In this document: in pieces, positions 1 through 10,460 of the stretch
Layout of the letters: every line of letters begins with the position of its first letter
Numbering within the stretch: position 1 is the stretch's first letter
Made by a program: the position numbers and the translations under genes
Notes under the pieces: model-generated
Database searches by the model: none
Told to the model about the DNA's origin: nothing
The model's input: only the letters and a program-made list of their open reading frames with translations
DNA from: Vagococcus teuberi
Lineage (GTDB): Bacteria; Bacillota; Bacilli; Lactobacillales; Vagococcaceae
DNA length: 64,000 nt
Assembly (NCBI RefSeq): GCF_001870205.1
Contig: NZ_CP017267.1
Coordinates: 112,501 to 176,500, forward strand
Direction: 5' to 3'

Positions 1-81
1 GAAGAAAAACTATTAAGAGCGAATATGATGATTGATGTGCTGGAGCGCTTAACTTATGAAGAAGAGGAGCGAGATATATGA
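1..81 (+). CDS. ctsR: CtsR transcriptional repressor, C-terminal end (partial)
   Basis: Only the last 26 codons and a TGA stop lie in the window. The peptide (LLRANMMIDVLERLTYEEEE) resembles the C-terminus of CtsR, the repressor of clp and other heat-shock genes in Firmicutes. The stop overlaps the clpC start as ATGA, the translational coupling expected of a ctsR-clpC operon. No mcsA/mcsB lie between them, as is usual in enterococci. The identification rests on the short peptide plus the clpC neighbour. Confidence 0.8.
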   Translation, partial: EEKLLRANMMIDVLERLTYEEEERDI

Positions 82-2534
82 GCGAATTATTTACGAAACG
101 TGCAAATGATGTACTGGAATTAGCACAAGAGAGTGCTAGATATTTTAAACATGATGTTGTTGGAACTGAAGATCTATTATTAGGACTAGTAAAAGAGCCA
201 AGAGGAGTTGGTGGAAAAGCAATTAGAAAATTAAACATAGACGAAGAAACCATATTTGAAGAGATTGAGCAGGTTGTTCAATATGGTAGCTATAAAACCA
301 AAAAAGGTCAGCTTTTACCATATTCACCTAGAGCAAAAGATGTGTTAGCTTTTGCTGGAGAAGAGGCTAAACGACTAGGAGCACCCAGTATTGGTACTGA
401 GCACATTTTACTTGCTTTAATTAGAGAAGATACCTTGCTCTCAGCACGTATTCTACAGAACTTTACGGTAGATTTAAAAAAATTACGCAAAGATATTTTA
501 AAAAGAGTTGGTATTAATGAAAATAGTAAGAATGGAAAGTCTCGTAAAACAGCAAAATCACTAACAAATGAAGGGACACCGACATTGGAGTCATTGGCTA
601 GAGATTTAACTCAAAGTGCTAGAGAAAAACGATTGGATCCGTTAGTTGGCCGAGATACCGAAGTGGAAAGACTGATCCAAATATTGAGTCGTCGTACAAA
701 AAATAACCCGGTTTTAGTTGGAGACCCAGGTGTAGGTAAAACGGCAATTGCTGAAGGATTAGCACAACGCATTGTTGAAGCCAATGTTCCAAAAGATATG
801 AGAAATAAACGAGTGATGATGCTTGATATGGGAGCAGTAGTTGCAGGAACAAAATATCGTGGTGAATTTGAAGATCGCATGAAAAAATTAGTGGATGAAA
901 TTTATCATGATGGCGAAGTTATTTTGTTTATTGATGAATTACATACGTTGATTGGTGCTGGTGGAGCTGAAGGTGCGATTGATGCATCTAATATTTTAAA
1001 ACCTGCTCTTGCTCGTGGTGAATTACAAACAATAGGGGCAACGACGTTAGATGAATATCAAAAATATATTGAAAAAGATCCTGCATTAGAGAGACGTTTT
1101 GCTAAAATTTTAGTGGATGAACCAAACGAAGAAGAAACAATTGATATTTTATCAGGACTAAAAACACAATATGAAGAGCATCATCAAGTAGCGATTACAC
1201 AAGAAGCTATTGAGGCAGCTGTAAAATTATCTATTCGTTACATTAATGATCGTCAGCTTCCTGATAAAGCTATTGATTTGATAGATGAGGCAGCTGCCAA
1301 AGTACGCTTGAATCAAGCGGAAAAACCATCTCCAATAGTGAAACAACAACAGGTATTAGCTGATATCTATAAGGAAAAAGAAGAAGCGATTATCTCACAA
1401 AATTTTGCCGAAGTGGTTGAAATTCGAGAGATAGAAAAGAAAGCCTTAAAAAAATTAGCAAAATTAGTTGAAAAACAAGAAAAAGAATCAACTGGTTATA
1501 CACAAAAAGTGACCGAAGAAGATATTGAATCTGTCATTTCTCAATGGACTGGTATTCCTTTAACACAGTTAGAGAAAAAAGAGAGTGAACGATTACTTGA
1601 TTTGGAAAAGGTCATGCATGAACGTGTTGTCGGCCAAGAAGAGGCTGTAGAATCTGTTTCACGTGCCATTCGACGTGCGCGAAGTGGATTGAAGAGTCCT
1701 AATCGTCCAATTGGGTCATTTATGTTTTTAGGGCCAACAGGTGTTGGGAAAACAGAACTAGCTAAAACAATTGCTGAAGTGATGTTTGGTTCAGAAGATG
1801 CCTTGATTCGAGTGGATATGTCTGAATTTATGGAAAAACATAGTACAAGTCGTTTAGTCGGCTCCCCTCCAGGATATGTTGGTTATGATGAAGGAGGACA
1901 ATTGACTGAGCGAATTCGTCAAAAACCATATTCTGTTGTATTACTTGATGAGGTAGAAAAAGCTCATCCTGATGTGTTTAATGTGTTGTTGCAAGTACTA
2001 GATGATGGGCATTTAACTGATGCCAAAGGTCGTAAAGTAGATTTTAAAAATACAATTATTATCATGACATCAAATATCGGCGCTACTTCTTTACGAGATG
2101 AAAAGACTGTTGGATTTGGTGTAGCAAATGAAACCAAAGATTATAAAGCGATGAAATCTCGTATATTAGAAGAATTGAAAAAATCATTTAGACCGGAATT
2201 TTTAAATCGTGTAGATGAAGTGGTCGTATTCCACTCATTAAATAAACAACAATTACATGATATCGTGAAAATCATGTCTAAAGATGTTGTTGAGAGATTA
2301 AAAGAACAAGATATTACATTAAAATTAACTTCAGCAGCTATTGATGTTATCAGTAGTGAAGGGTTTGATCCGGAATACGGAGCTCGTCCAATTCGTCGTG
2401 CTTTGCAAAAAGAAGTCGAAGATAGACTAAGTGAATTACTCTTGTCAGGTGAACTTCAAACAGGAGATATAGTGACTCTTGGTGCATCAAAAGGGAAAAT
2501 TAATACAAAAGTAAAAAAGGTAGAAAAAGTGTAA
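78..2534 (+). CDS. clpC: ATP-dependent Clp protease ATP-binding subunit ClpC
   Basis: An 818-residue Hsp100/ClpC unfoldase that feeds substrates to ClpP in the cytosol. The sequence shows the double Clp-N repeat (about residues 1-145), a first AAA+ module with Walker A GDPGVGKT (about 215-222) and Walker B ILFIDE, a middle region with a UVR-like helix ([18 protein letters not shown]), and a second AAA+ module with Walker A GPTGVGKT and the conserved GSPPGYVGY loop. Length is normal for ClpC. It starts inside the ctsR stop codon, so it is probably co-transcribed with and repressed by CtsR; the promoter is outside the window. A stem-loop follows directly. Confidence 0.97.
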   Translation: MSELFTKRANDVLELAQESARYFKHDVVGTEDLLLGLVKEPRGVGGKAIRKLNIDEETIFEEIEQVVQYGSYKTKKGQLLPYSPRAKDVLAFAGEEAKRLGAPSIGTEHILLALIREDTLLSARILQNFTVDLKKLRKDILKRVGINENSKNGKSRKTAKSLTNEGTPTLESLARDLTQSAREKRLDPLVGRDTEVERLIQILSRRTKNNPVLVGDPGVGKTAIAEGLAQRIVEANVPKDMRNKRVMMLDMGAVVAGTKYRGEFEDRMKKLVDEIYHDGEVILFIDELHTLIGAGGAEGAIDASNILKPALARGELQTIGATTLDEYQKYIEKDPALERRFAKILVDEPNEEETIDILSGLKTQYEEHHQVAITQEAIEAAVKLSIRYINDRQLPDKAIDLIDEAAAKVRLNQAEKPSPIVKQQQVLADIYKEKEEAIISQNFAEVVEIREIEKKALKKLAKLVEKQEKESTGYTQKVTEEDIESVISQWTGIPLTQLEKKESERLLDLEKVMHERVVGQEEAVESVSRAIRRARSGLKSPNRPIGSFMFLGPTGVGKTELAKTIAEVMFGSEDALIRVDMSEFMEKHSTSRLVGSPPGYVGYDEGGQLTERIRQKPYSVVLLDEVEKAHPDVFNVLLQVLDDGHLTDAKGRKVDFKNTIIIMTSNIGATSLRDEKTVGFGVANETKDYKAMKSRILEELKKSFRPEFLNRVDEVVVFHSLNKQQLHDIVKIMSKDVVERLKEQDITLKLTSAAIDVISSEGFDPEYGARPIRRALQKEVEDRLSELLLSGELQTGDIVTLGASKGKINTKVKKVEKV

Positions 2535-2540
2535 CAAACA

Positions 2541-2573
2541 AGCGTTAGTTAGTTAAATAACTAGCGCTTTTAC
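2541..2573 (+). terminator. Rho-independent terminator after clpC
   Basis: AGCGTTAGTTA pairs with TAACTAGCGCT (one G-U pair) around a short AT loop and is followed by TTTT, seven bases after the clpC stop. Confidence 0.75.
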
Positions 2574-2647
2574 CTTGTGAAAGTTTGCGGTTTATCTATG
2601 CAATATGTTAGGATAAAAAGTGTTTATAAAGGATAGGAGTGTCTAGA

Positions 2648-3568
2648 ATGATAGAGATAAGTACGACAGTGGACTCATTAGAACAGGCACGTCAACTGGT
2701 CGAATTGGATATTGATGTAATTTGTTTTGGAGAAGAGGAATTTGGGTTACGTTTACCGCATTATTTCGCAAGAGAAGAAATGACTGAATTGGTTCAATTA
2801 GCTCATAGTAAAGGAAAAAAAGCTCGTGTTGCGGTGAGTGCGATTATGCATCCAGATAAAATGGAGCTTATTCCTGAATATTTGGGTTTTTTAGAATCAA
2901 TTGGAGTAGATGATATTATTGTAGGCGATCCTGGTGTGATTTATGTCTTACAACGAGATGGATATAAACTACCTTATGTATATAATGCTGAAACAATGGT
3001 GACTAGTTCAAGGCAAGTAAACTTTTGGGCCAAACGTGGGGCAACTGGTGCAATTTTAGCTAGAGAAATTCCGTTTGAGGAGTTGCAACAAATTGCCAAA
3101 GATACGCAAGTCTTTACTGAAGTTTTAGTGTATGGTGCGACTTGTATCCATCACTCAAAACGCCCATTGATTACAAATTATTTTAATTTTACGAAGCAAC
3201 AAGACAATGTTTCTAAAGAAGATGGGTTGTTTATATCTGAACCTAAAGATGAAGAAACACATTATTCTATTTTCGAAGATAAGCATGGGACACACATTTA
3301 TGCCACAAATGATGTAGACTTAATGTTTGAATTAAAAGAATTATATGATGCTGGTTTAAGACATTGGAAATTAGATGGTATGTATACTCCTGGGGAAGAT
3401 TTCGTGAGTATTGTTTCAAGTTTTATTACAGCTAAAAAAGCGTTGATTGGAGACACTTGGACACAGGATTTGGCAAAATCGCTACAAAAAACGATTATGG
3501 AACATCATCCAAAAGGAAGAAGTTTGGATACTGGCTTTTATTATTTAGATCCTGAGGAAATAAAATAG
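2648..3568 (+). CDS. trhP1: Peptidase U32 family protein, TrhP1/YrrN-like tRNA hydroxylation protein
   Basis: 306 residues when started at the ATG that lies 8 nt after AGGAG; an in-frame GTG at 2639 lies inside that ribosome binding site and is less likely. The protein is a U32-family TIM-barrel-like protein with a degenerate U32 signature (EVLVYGATCIHHSK) lacking the later cysteines. In Bacillus subtilis the paired genes yrrN/yrrO (trhP1/trhP2) are needed for 5-hydroxyuridine formation at the tRNA wobble position. The same pairing of about 309 and about 410 residues occurs here, 12 bp apart. The function is inferred from family and pairing; older annotation calls these collagenase-like proteases. 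Confidence 0.8.
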   Translation: MIEISTTVDSLEQARQLVELDIDVICFGEEEFGLRLPHYFAREEMTELVQLAHSKGKKARVAVSAIMHPDKMELIPEYLGFLESIGVDDIIVGDPGVIYVLQRDGYKLPYVYNAETMVTSSRQVNFWAKRGATGAILAREIPFEELQQIAKDTQVFTEVLVYGATCIHHSKRPLITNYFNFTKQQDNVSKEDGLFISEPKDEETHYSIFEDKHGTHIYATNDVDLMFELKELYDAGLRHWKLDGMYTPGEDFVSIVSSFITAKKALIGDTWTQDLAKSLQKTIMEHHPKGRSLDTGFYYLDPEEIK

Positions 3569-3580
3569 GAGAGAGTAAAG

Positions 3581-4816
3581 ATGACAAATACATTGAAACG
3601 ACCAGAAGTACTGGCTCCAGCTGGTACACTTGAAAAATTGAAAATTGCGATACATTACGGGGCAGATGCTGTGTATATTGGTGGAAATGCTTATGGCCTA
3701 AGAAGTCGTGCTGGGAACTTTTCTTATGAAGAAATGGAAGAAGGTGTCGCATTTGCTAAAGAGCGAGGAGCAAAAGTTTATGTGGCGGCTAACATGGTGA
3801 CGCATGAAGGAGATGCCAAAGGAGCTGGGGAGTTTTTTAGAAAATTGCGAGATATTGGCATTAGTGCGGTAATCGTCTCTGACCCAGCATTAATTGAAGT
3901 ATGCATTACCGAAGCACCTGGTTTACCGATTCATTTGTCGACACAATCTTCTGCGACAAATTTTGAAACATTAGAGTTTTGGAAAAATGAAGGACTAGAA
4001 CGAGTGGTGTTAGGTCGTGAGGTCTCAATGGACGAGGTAGCGAAAATTCGTGAGAATACGGATATTGAAATTGAAGCCTTTATTCATGGTGCGATGTGTA
4101 TTTCCTATTCAGGTCGTTGTACCTTATCAAATCATATGAGTCACAGAGATGCTAACCGTGGTGGGTGTTCACAATCATGTCGTTGGAAATATGATTTGTT
4201 TGATATGCCATTTGGTGAAGAAAGACGTTCATTAACAGACACTGGTGAAGTGAGTGAGCCGTTTTCAATGAGCGCGGTGGATATGTCAATGATCGAACAC
4301 ATTCCTGATTTAGTAAAAAACGGTGTCGATAGTCTAAAAATTGAAGGACGCATGAAGTCGATTCATTATGTATCAACAGTATCTAACGTCTATAAAAAAG
4401 CAGTTGATAGCTACATGGCTGATCCGGAAAATTATGTGTGTAAACAAGAGTGGATTGATGAACTGTGGAAAGTGGCACAACGAGAATTAGCAACTGGTTT
4501 TTATTATCATATTCCAACAGATGAGGAACAATTATTTGGAAAACGCCGGAAAATCCCAGTGTATAAGTTCATTGGTGAAGTGTTAGAATATGATGACGAA
4601 ACTAAAATTGCTACTATCAGACAACGAAATCATTTCAGAATCGAAGATCGTATTGAATTTTACGGACCTGGATTTACTCACTTTGAACAAGATATCAAAG
4701 AGATGTGGAATGAAGACGGTGAATCAATTGAAAAAGCACCAAATGCTATGATGATTGTCAAGATGCCAGTCGCACAACCAGTTAAACCTGGTGATATGAT
4801 TCGTAAACAGAAGTAA
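3581..4816 (+). CDS. trhP2: Peptidase U32 family protein, TrhP2/YrrO-like tRNA hydroxylation protein
   Basis: A 411-residue protein carrying the full U32 signature: EAFIHGAMCISYSGRC followed by further cysteines in GGCSQSCRW, likely iron-sulfur or metal ligands. A C-terminal beta-barrel-like domain follows (about residues 330-411). It sits 12 bp behind its shorter paralogue with a GGAGAG ribosome binding site, consistent with one operon. YrrO-type proteins are required for prephenate-dependent hydroxylation of U34 in tRNA. The assignment to tRNA hydroxylation rather than proteolysis is from family knowledge; the sequence itself shows only the U32 fold and its cysteines. Confidence 0.85.
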   Translation: MTNTLKRPEVLAPAGTLEKLKIAIHYGADAVYIGGNAYGLRSRAGNFSYEEMEEGVAFAKERGAKVYVAANMVTHEGDAKGAGEFFRKLRDIGISAVIVSDPALIEVCITEAPGLPIHLSTQSSATNFETLEFWKNEGLERVVLGREVSMDEVAKIRENTDIEIEAFIHGAMCISYSGRCTLSNHMSHRDANRGGCSQSCRWKYDLFDMPFGEERRSLTDTGEVSEPFSMSAVDMSMIEHIPDLVKNGVDSLKIEGRMKSIHYVSTVSNVYKKAVDSYMADPENYVCKQEWIDELWKVAQRELATGFYYHIPTDEEQLFGKRRKIPVYKFIGEVLEYDDETKIATIRQRNHFRIEDRIEFYGPGFTHFEQDIKEMWNEDGESIEKAPNAMMIVKMPVAQPVKPGDMIRKQK

Positions 4817-4831
4817 GAAGGGAGAAAATGG

Positions 4832-6175
4832 ATGAAAACATTTGATTATATAGTGATTGGTGGAGGTAGTGGTGGAATAGCTTCTGCTAATAGAGCAGGT
4901 ATGCATGGGGCTAAAGTGTTATTAATAGAAGGAAACGAGCTTGGTGGAACATGTGTCAATGTTGGATGTGTTCCTAAAAAAGTGATGTGGTCAGCATCTC
5001 AAATGAATGACATGCTACACCATCAAGCCTATGAATATGGTTTTGATGTAACAGTTGACGGATTTGACATGGCTCGTTTAGTCGAAAATCGCCAAACGTA
5101 TATCAAACGATTGAATGGTTTGTATTTAAAAGGGCTAGAAAGTAATGGAGTGACTCATATTAAGGGTTACGCTAAATTTAAAGAAAAAAATGTGGTCGAA
5201 GTAAATGGAGAAACATTTACTGCTCCTCATATTTTAATTGCGACAGGTGGGAAAATTATTCGTCCGAATATTCCCGGTGCAGAATATGGTATTGATTCAA
5301 ATGGCTTTTTTGAGTTAACAGAACTACCAAAACGTGTAGCGGTAGTTGGAGCTGGTTATATTGCAGTGGAAATCGCTGGCGTATTACATGGCTTAGGAGC
5401 AACGACTCATTTGGCATTTAGACGTGACACCTTTTTACGTGAATTCGATGACTTATTAATTCAAGGGTTGACTGAAAGTTATGAGAAAAGTGGCATGAAT
5501 TTACATGCAAATAGTGTACCAAAGAGTGTTGAAAAAACAGCTTCTGGTTACGTTTTGTCCTTTGAAAATGGAAAATCAATCGAGGTAGATGAAATTGTCT
5601 GGGCAATCGGTCGAGTGCCAAATATGGATGGGTTAAACCTTGATGTGACAGATGTTGAATTAACGGATAAAGGTGCAATAAAAGTAGACCAGTATCAAAA
5701 TACCACACAAGAAGGTATTTATGCTGTTGGAGATGTCATTGATAAAATTAATTTAACACCTGTAGCAATTGCAGCAGGACGAAGATTATCCGAACGATTA
5801 TTTAACAATCAAGATAATTTATATTTAGAGTATCATACCGTTCCAACAGTTGTATTTTCACATCCAGCGATTGGAACAGTTGGTTTAACAGAAAAAGAAG
5901 CTAGAGAACAATATGGTGAGGATGTTAAAATATATACGTCTAGATTTACACCAATGCAGTTTGCGATTACTGAAGTTCGCGAAAAATGTTGGATGAAGCT
6001 TGTGTGTGTCGGAAAAGAAGAACGAATTGTTGGATTACACGGTATTGGATTGGGTGTTGACGAGATGCTACAGGGATTTGCGGTTGCTGTAAGAATGGGT
6101 GCAACTAAAGCTGATTTTGATCAAACTGTTGCCATCCATCCAACAGGAGCAGAAGAATTTGTCACAATGAGATAA
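4832..6175 (+). CDS. gor: Glutathione-disulfide reductase
   Basis: A 447-residue class I pyridine nucleotide-disulfide oxidoreductase that reduces glutathione disulfide with NADPH. Visible are the FAD-binding GGGSGG near the N-terminus, the redox-active disulfide in [13 protein letters not shown] (about residues 37-50), the second dinucleotide site [11 protein letters not shown], the FAD segment IYAVGDV, and the dimer-interface catalytic HPTGAEE near the C-terminus. It lies 15 bp after trhP2 with a GAAGGGAG ribosome binding site. The trypanothione and mercuric reductase alternatives fit less well in length and C-terminus. Confidence 0.93.
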   Translation: MKTFDYIVIGGGSGGIASANRAGMHGAKVLLIEGNELGGTCVNVGCVPKKVMWSASQMNDMLHHQAYEYGFDVTVDGFDMARLVENRQTYIKRLNGLYLKGLESNGVTHIKGYAKFKEKNVVEVNGETFTAPHILIATGGKIIRPNIPGAEYGIDSNGFFELTELPKRVAVVGAGYIAVEIAGVLHGLGATTHLAFRRDTFLREFDDLLIQGLTESYEKSGMNLHANSVPKSVEKTASGYVLSFENGKSIEVDEIVWAIGRVPNMDGLNLDVTDVELTDKGAIKVDQYQNTTQEGIYAVGDVIDKINLTPVAIAAGRRLSERLFNNQDNLYLEYHTVPTVVFSHPAIGTVGLTEKEAREQYGEDVKIYTSRFTPMQFAITEVREKCWMKLVCVGKEERIVGLHGIGLGVDEMLQGFAVAVRMGATKADFDQTVAIHPTGAEEFVTMR

Positions 6176-6232
6176 TGTGTGTAAAAAACGTTGTTTAAAT
6201 TTATTATTACTTGATAACGAGTTGAAAAAGTT

Positions 6233-6261
6233 TTGAAACTACTTGACCTATCGGGTATAAT
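6233..6261 (+). promoter_or_regulatory. Predicted sigma-A promoter of the cyd operon
   Basis: TTGAAA, a 17-nt spacer and a perfect TATAAT lie about 40 bp upstream of cydA. An AGGAGG ribosome binding site follows. A partial Rex-like palindrome (TTGTTAAATAGATTTATA, 6266-6283) lies just downstream of the -10 box. Confidence 0.7.
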
Positions 6262-6298
6262 GAGTTTGTTAAATAGATTTATATAAGGAGGATTATTT

Positions 6299-7705
6299 AT
6301 GGATATCGAATTTTTGGCACGGTTCCAGTTTGGTATGACAACTGTCTTCCATTTCTTTTTCGTGCCAATGTCTATCGGGATGGCATTCGCTGTTGCGGTA
6401 ATGGAGACAATGTATGTTGTTAAAAAAGAACAAATCTATAAAGATATGGCAAAATTCTGGGGTAACATCTTTTTAATTGGTTTTGCCGTAGGGGTTGTAA
6501 CAGGGCTTATCCAAGAGTTTCAATTTGGAATGAACTGGTCTGAATACTCTCGTTTTATGGGGGATATTTTTGGAGCACCTTTAGCAGTTGAAGCACTATT
6601 AGCATTCTTTATGGAATCAACGTTTATTGGTTTATGGATGTTTGGTTGGGACAAGTTTAACGAAAAACTGCATTTATTATTTATTTGGTTAGTTTCAATC
6701 GGTACAGCACTATCAGCCCTTTGGATTCTTGCAGCGAACTCATTCATGCAAAATCCTGTTTCTTATTCAATCAACGAAGCAACTGGTCGTGCAGAATTAA
6801 CAAGCTTTGTTGGTTTACTAAAAAATCATCAATTATGGGTAGAATACCCTCACGTATTATTTGGTGCAATTGTAACCGGTGGATTTGTGATTGCAGGTTC
6901 ATCAGCATGGAAAATGCTTAAAAACAAAGACATGGAATTCTTTAAAAAATCAATGAACATTGGATTGATTTTAGGATTAGTTGGTTCAATTTTAACAATT
7001 GGTGCTGGTCACCAACAAATGATCGCTGTTGCAAACGATCAACCAATGAAATTTGCAGCAATGGAAGGTATCTATGAAGATACAACTTCTCCTGCACCAT
7101 GGAACATTATTGCATCAATCGATACGAAAGATAAAGAAACAAAATGGGAAATTTCTGTGCCATACTTACTAACACTTTTAGGTGGAGAAGAGAAGTACAT
7201 CGGGATGGACCAAGCAAATAAAAATCTACATGACGAATACGATGCCAAATTTGGTTCAGAGATGGATTACTATTTACCAGTTAAGACTCTTTTCTGGGGA
7301 TTCAGATTCATGGCAGGTTTTGGTACACTAATGGCATTAATGGCTATTGTGGGACTATTCTTGCTTCATAAAAACAAGATTCAAAATATGAAATGGTTAC
7401 TATGGCTATTTGTAGCAGGCATTAGTTTCCCATTCATTTCAAACACATTCGGTTGGTTAGTAACTGAATTAGGACGTTCACCATGGACTGTTTATGGACT
7501 ATTTACAATCGCAGATAGTGTGTCTCCTGGTGTATCAGCAACATCATTATTAATTAGTAACATTGTTTACTTCTTATTATTCAGTGTATTAGGTTATGTG
7601 ATGTTTGTATTCTGTAAACGTGCTGTTAAAAAAGGGCCTTACTATGTGGATCCATCTGAAGCGAAAAAAGATGGTATAGATCCATTTGCAAAGGGGGTTC
7701 TGTAA
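6299..7705 (+). CDS. cydA: Cytochrome bd ubiquinol/menaquinol oxidase subunit I
   Basis: 468 residues, strongly hydrophobic with about nine membrane helices. It is subunit I of cytochrome bd, which oxidises quinol and reduces oxygen to water at the membrane. Features include the N-terminal FQFGMTTVFHFFFVP helix with the heme-ligand histidine, a quinol-binding loop shorter than in Escherichia coli (about residues 250-320), and the family signature ELGRSPWTVYG (GRxPW). It is the first gene of cydABDC and has its own promoter upstream. In lactic acid bacteria the enzyme usually works only when heme is supplied; that is family knowledge and not visible here. Confidence 0.96.
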   Translation: MDIEFLARFQFGMTTVFHFFFVPMSIGMAFAVAVMETMYVVKKEQIYKDMAKFWGNIFLIGFAVGVVTGLIQEFQFGMNWSEYSRFMGDIFGAPLAVEALLAFFMESTFIGLWMFGWDKFNEKLHLLFIWLVSIGTALSALWILAANSFMQNPVSYSINEATGRAELTSFVGLLKNHQLWVEYPHVLFGAIVTGGFVIAGSSAWKMLKNKDMEFFKKSMNIGLILGLVGSILTIGAGHQQMIAVANDQPMKFAAMEGIYEDTTSPAPWNIIASIDTKDKETKWEISVPYLLTLLGGEEKYIGMDQANKNLHDEYDAKFGSEMDYYLPVKTLFWGFRFMAGFGTLMALMAIVGLFLLHKNKIQNMKWLLWLFVAGISFPFISNTFGWLVTELGRSPWTVYGLFTIADSVSPGVSATSLLISNIVYFLLFSVLGYVMFVFCKRAVKKGPYYVDPSEAKKDGIDPFAKGVL

Positions 7706-7706
7706 A

Positions 7707-8711
7707 ATGAGTAATTTACAATTTTTATGGTTTATTTTAATTGGTGTCTTATTTTCAGGATTCTTCTTCTTAGAAGGATTTGACTTTGGTGTTGGGATGT
7801 CAGTTAAATTGGTTGCACGTAATAAACGTGAACGTGACCAAGTCATTGAAACAATTGGACCTATTTGGGAAAGTAACTTAGTATGGTTAATTACAGCTGG
7901 TGGGGCAATGTTTGCCTCTTTCCCGGAATGGTACGCGTCACTATTTAGTGGATTCTACTTAATTTTATTATTTATTTTAGTAGGATTAATTATCCGCGGG
8001 GTATCATTTAAGTTCCGAAGTAGTTCTGAAAATGCGAAAGAACGTAATACTTGGGAATGGGCATTGTTTTTAGGTAGTGTGATTGTCCCATTTCTATTTG
8101 GTATGATGTTTGTTGACTTAGTAATGGGTCTACCAATGGATGCATCTAAAAACGTGATGAATGCATCATTTACTGATTACGTGAACCTATTTTCTATCGT
8201 TGGTGGAGTGGCAGTGACTTTAGTTAGTTTCTTACACGGATTAAACTACTTACGATTAAAAACAGAAGGAGCGGTGCGTGAACGTTCATTAGCTATTGCT
8301 AAAAAATTATACCCAGTATTATTTGCTGGATTAGTTGTTTTTGCTATCTTAGCTTATTTGAAAACAGATTTCTTTACTGAACGTTTTACATCTTCATTGA
8401 TTCTTTTAGTTTTAATTGTTGTTTTTGCAGCACTTTCTGCTTATGGCACTTATAAAGACAAAGAAGGATTATCTTTTATTTCAACTGGATTAGTCTTCGT
8501 TGGGATTGTAGCATTCTTATTTAATGGGTTATTCCCACGTGTTATGATCGCCAAAGATTCACAGTTTAGTTTATTAATTGAAAATGCATCAAGTACACCG
8601 TATACATTGAAAGTAATGACAATTGTTACAGTTGTCTTATTACCAATCGTCTTACTTTACATTGCTTGGGCATATAAACAATTTACCAAACGTGTCAAGA
8701 TAGATAGATAA
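7707..8711 (+). CDS. cydB: Cytochrome bd oxidase subunit II
   Basis: 334 residues from the ATG at 7707. An upstream in-frame TTG at 7686 would overlap cydA and is rejected because the AAGGGGG ribosome binding site is placed correctly for 7707. The protein is CydB: it opens with the helix containing FFLEGFDFGVG and has about eight transmembrane segments. It pairs with CydA to form the oxidase. The gene follows the cydA stop by one base and precedes cydD by 16 bp, so the set is surely one transcription unit. Confidence 0.95.
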   Translation: MSNLQFLWFILIGVLFSGFFFLEGFDFGVGMSVKLVARNKRERDQVIETIGPIWESNLVWLITAGGAMFASFPEWYASLFSGFYLILLFILVGLIIRGVSFKFRSSSENAKERNTWEWALFLGSVIVPFLFGMMFVDLVMGLPMDASKNVMNASFTDYVNLFSIVGGVAVTLVSFLHGLNYLRLKTEGAVRERSLAIAKKLYPVLFAGLVVFAILAYLKTDFFTERFTSSLILLVLIVVFAALSAYGTYKDKEGLSFISTGLVFVGIVAFLFNGLFPRVMIAKDSQFSLLIENASSTPYTLKVMTIVTVVLLPIVLLYIAWAYKQFTKRVKIDR

Positions 8712-8727
8712 AAGGAGTTGTACCTGA

Positions 8728-10458
8728 TTGATTGATAAGAATTTATTTCGTATTGATAAAATTAGGTCAGTCTTAATTGGGCTTGTAGGATTAGGAATCC
8801 TACAAGCCTTATTAATTATCGGACAGGCTTATTTTTTATCAAAAGGTATCAGTGCGTTGTGGAACGGAGAAGCTGTCGCAGCGCAAACGATGTCGCTTAT
8901 TTGGTTTTTTTCTTGTTTTTTTGGTAGACAGCTAGTGTTGTATGTACGAGATAAATCTCTTGATAAGTACGCGTATCAAGAAGCAAGAAAAGTCCGACAA
9001 CAATTGCTACAGAAAATATTTCGTTTAGGTCCTAACTTTGTTCAAAAAGAAGGGACTGGTAACATGGTTACTATGACGATTGAAGGGATTGACCAAGTAG
9101 AAAACTATATTACGTTAATTTTACCGAAATTAACCAATATGATGGTCATACCATGGATTATCTTAGTGTTTGTATTTACGCAAGATGTGCGTTCAGGAGT
9201 CATATTATTAATCGTTTTTCCCGTTATCATTTTATTTATGATTATTTTGGGATACGCTGCAAGAGCCAAAGCAGATAGACAATATGAAGGGTTTCAGTTA
9301 TTAAGTAATCATTTTTTAGACTCTCTAAGAGGGATCGAAACGCTTTATTTTTTAGGGTTAAGTAAGACATATGAAAAAAATGTTTACGACATTAGTGAAG
9401 ATTACCGAAAAGCAACAATGAGTACGTTAAAAATTGCGATACTTTCAACATTTGCACTAGATTTTTTTACAACTTTATCAGTGGCAATTGTGGCGGTCTT
9501 TTTAGGGTTTAAGTTAATGAATGGAGAAATTTTATTATTACCAGCTTTAACAACCTTAGTGCTAGCACCAGATTTCTTTTTACCTTTACGAGATTTTTCA
9601 AATGACTACCATGCGACATTAGATGGTGGAAACACGTTAAAATCTATTTTTTCAATTTTAGATCAAAAAGAATTAACAAATGATGAAACAATGGACTTAA
9701 AAGGTTCATGGAATGATTTAGACAAATTATCATTAAAAAATATGTCGTTAAAATACAATGGCTCACAAGAGGCAACAACCTTAACGGATATTTCATTTGA
9801 TTGGCAAGGGAGTGGGAAAATAGGAATTGTGGGGTTATCAGGTTCTGGTAAGTCAACATTGATTAAGCTACTAGGCGGATTTTTAGAAGCAACAGAGCCA
9901 AGCATTCATATTAATGATTCTGCTATGAGTAATTTGCAAAAGAAAGTTTGGCAAGATCAATTATTTTATATTCCTCAAGATCCTTATATTTTCCATGGCA
10001 CATTAAAAGAAAATATTACATTCTATCATCCAGAAGCAAGTTTTGAAGAATGTGCTGAAGCTATCAAGCAAGCAGGTTTGATAGATGTCATTGAAGAATT
10101 ACCAGAAGGTTGGGATACTGTGATTGGTGAAGGAGGCCACTTACTAAGCGGAGGCCAATACCAACGAATTGCAGTAGCCAGAGCATTGCTTGATAAAGAA
10201 CGAAAAGTTTTACTATTTGATGAACCTACCGCCCATTTGGATGTGGAAACAGAGTATGAACTAAAAGAAACCATGTTACCATTATTTGAAGATAAGCTTG
10301 TCTTTTTTGCAACGCATCGTCTGCATTGGATGAGAGAGATGGATTATATCTTGGTAATGGAAGATGGAAAAATTGTGGAACAAGGAACTTATGATGAGTT
10401 ACGTGCTAAAAATGGTGCCTACCAACACTTTGTTGACCAATTGAAGGGAGGGTTATAG
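8728..10458 (+). CDS. cydD: Thiol reductant ABC exporter subunit CydD
   Basis: A 576-residue half-transporter: an N-terminal ABC membrane domain of about six helices (residues 1-310) and a C-terminal ATPase with Walker A GLSGSGKST, signature LSGGQYQR and Walker B VLLFDEP. With its partner it exports cysteine/glutathione, which is needed to assemble cytochrome bd. The start is TTG at 8728, 10 nt after AAGGAG; no better start is near. Naming of the pair differs between species (this position is called cydC in Bacillus). Confidence 0.9.
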   Translation: MIDKNLFRIDKIRSVLIGLVGLGILQALLIIGQAYFLSKGISALWNGEAVAAQTMSLIWFFSCFFGRQLVLYVRDKSLDKYAYQEARKVRQQLLQKIFRLGPNFVQKEGTGNMVTMTIEGIDQVENYITLILPKLTNMMVIPWIILVFVFTQDVRSGVILLIVFPVIILFMIILGYAARAKADRQYEGFQLLSNHFLDSLRGIETLYFLGLSKTYEKNVYDISEDYRKATMSTLKIAILSTFALDFFTTLSVAIVAVFLGFKLMNGEILLLPALTTLVLAPDFFLPLRDFSNDYHATLDGGNTLKSIFSILDQKELTNDETMDLKGSWNDLDKLSLKNMSLKYNGSQEATTLTDISFDWQGSGKIGIVGLSGSGKSTLIKLLGGFLEATEPSIHINDSAMSNLQKKVWQDQLFYIPQDPYIFHGTLKENITFYHPEASFEECAEAIKQAGLIDVIEELPEGWDTVIGEGGHLLSGGQYQRIAVARALLDKERKVLLFDEPTAHLDVETEYELKETMLPLFEDKLVFFATHRLHWMREMDYILVMEDGKIVEQGTYDELRAKNGAYQHFVDQLKGGL

Positions 10459-10460
10459 AA

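Noticed and set aside
2639-2647. GTG start for the first U32-family gene
   Set aside because: It overlaps AGGAG; the ATG at 2648 has the right spacing.
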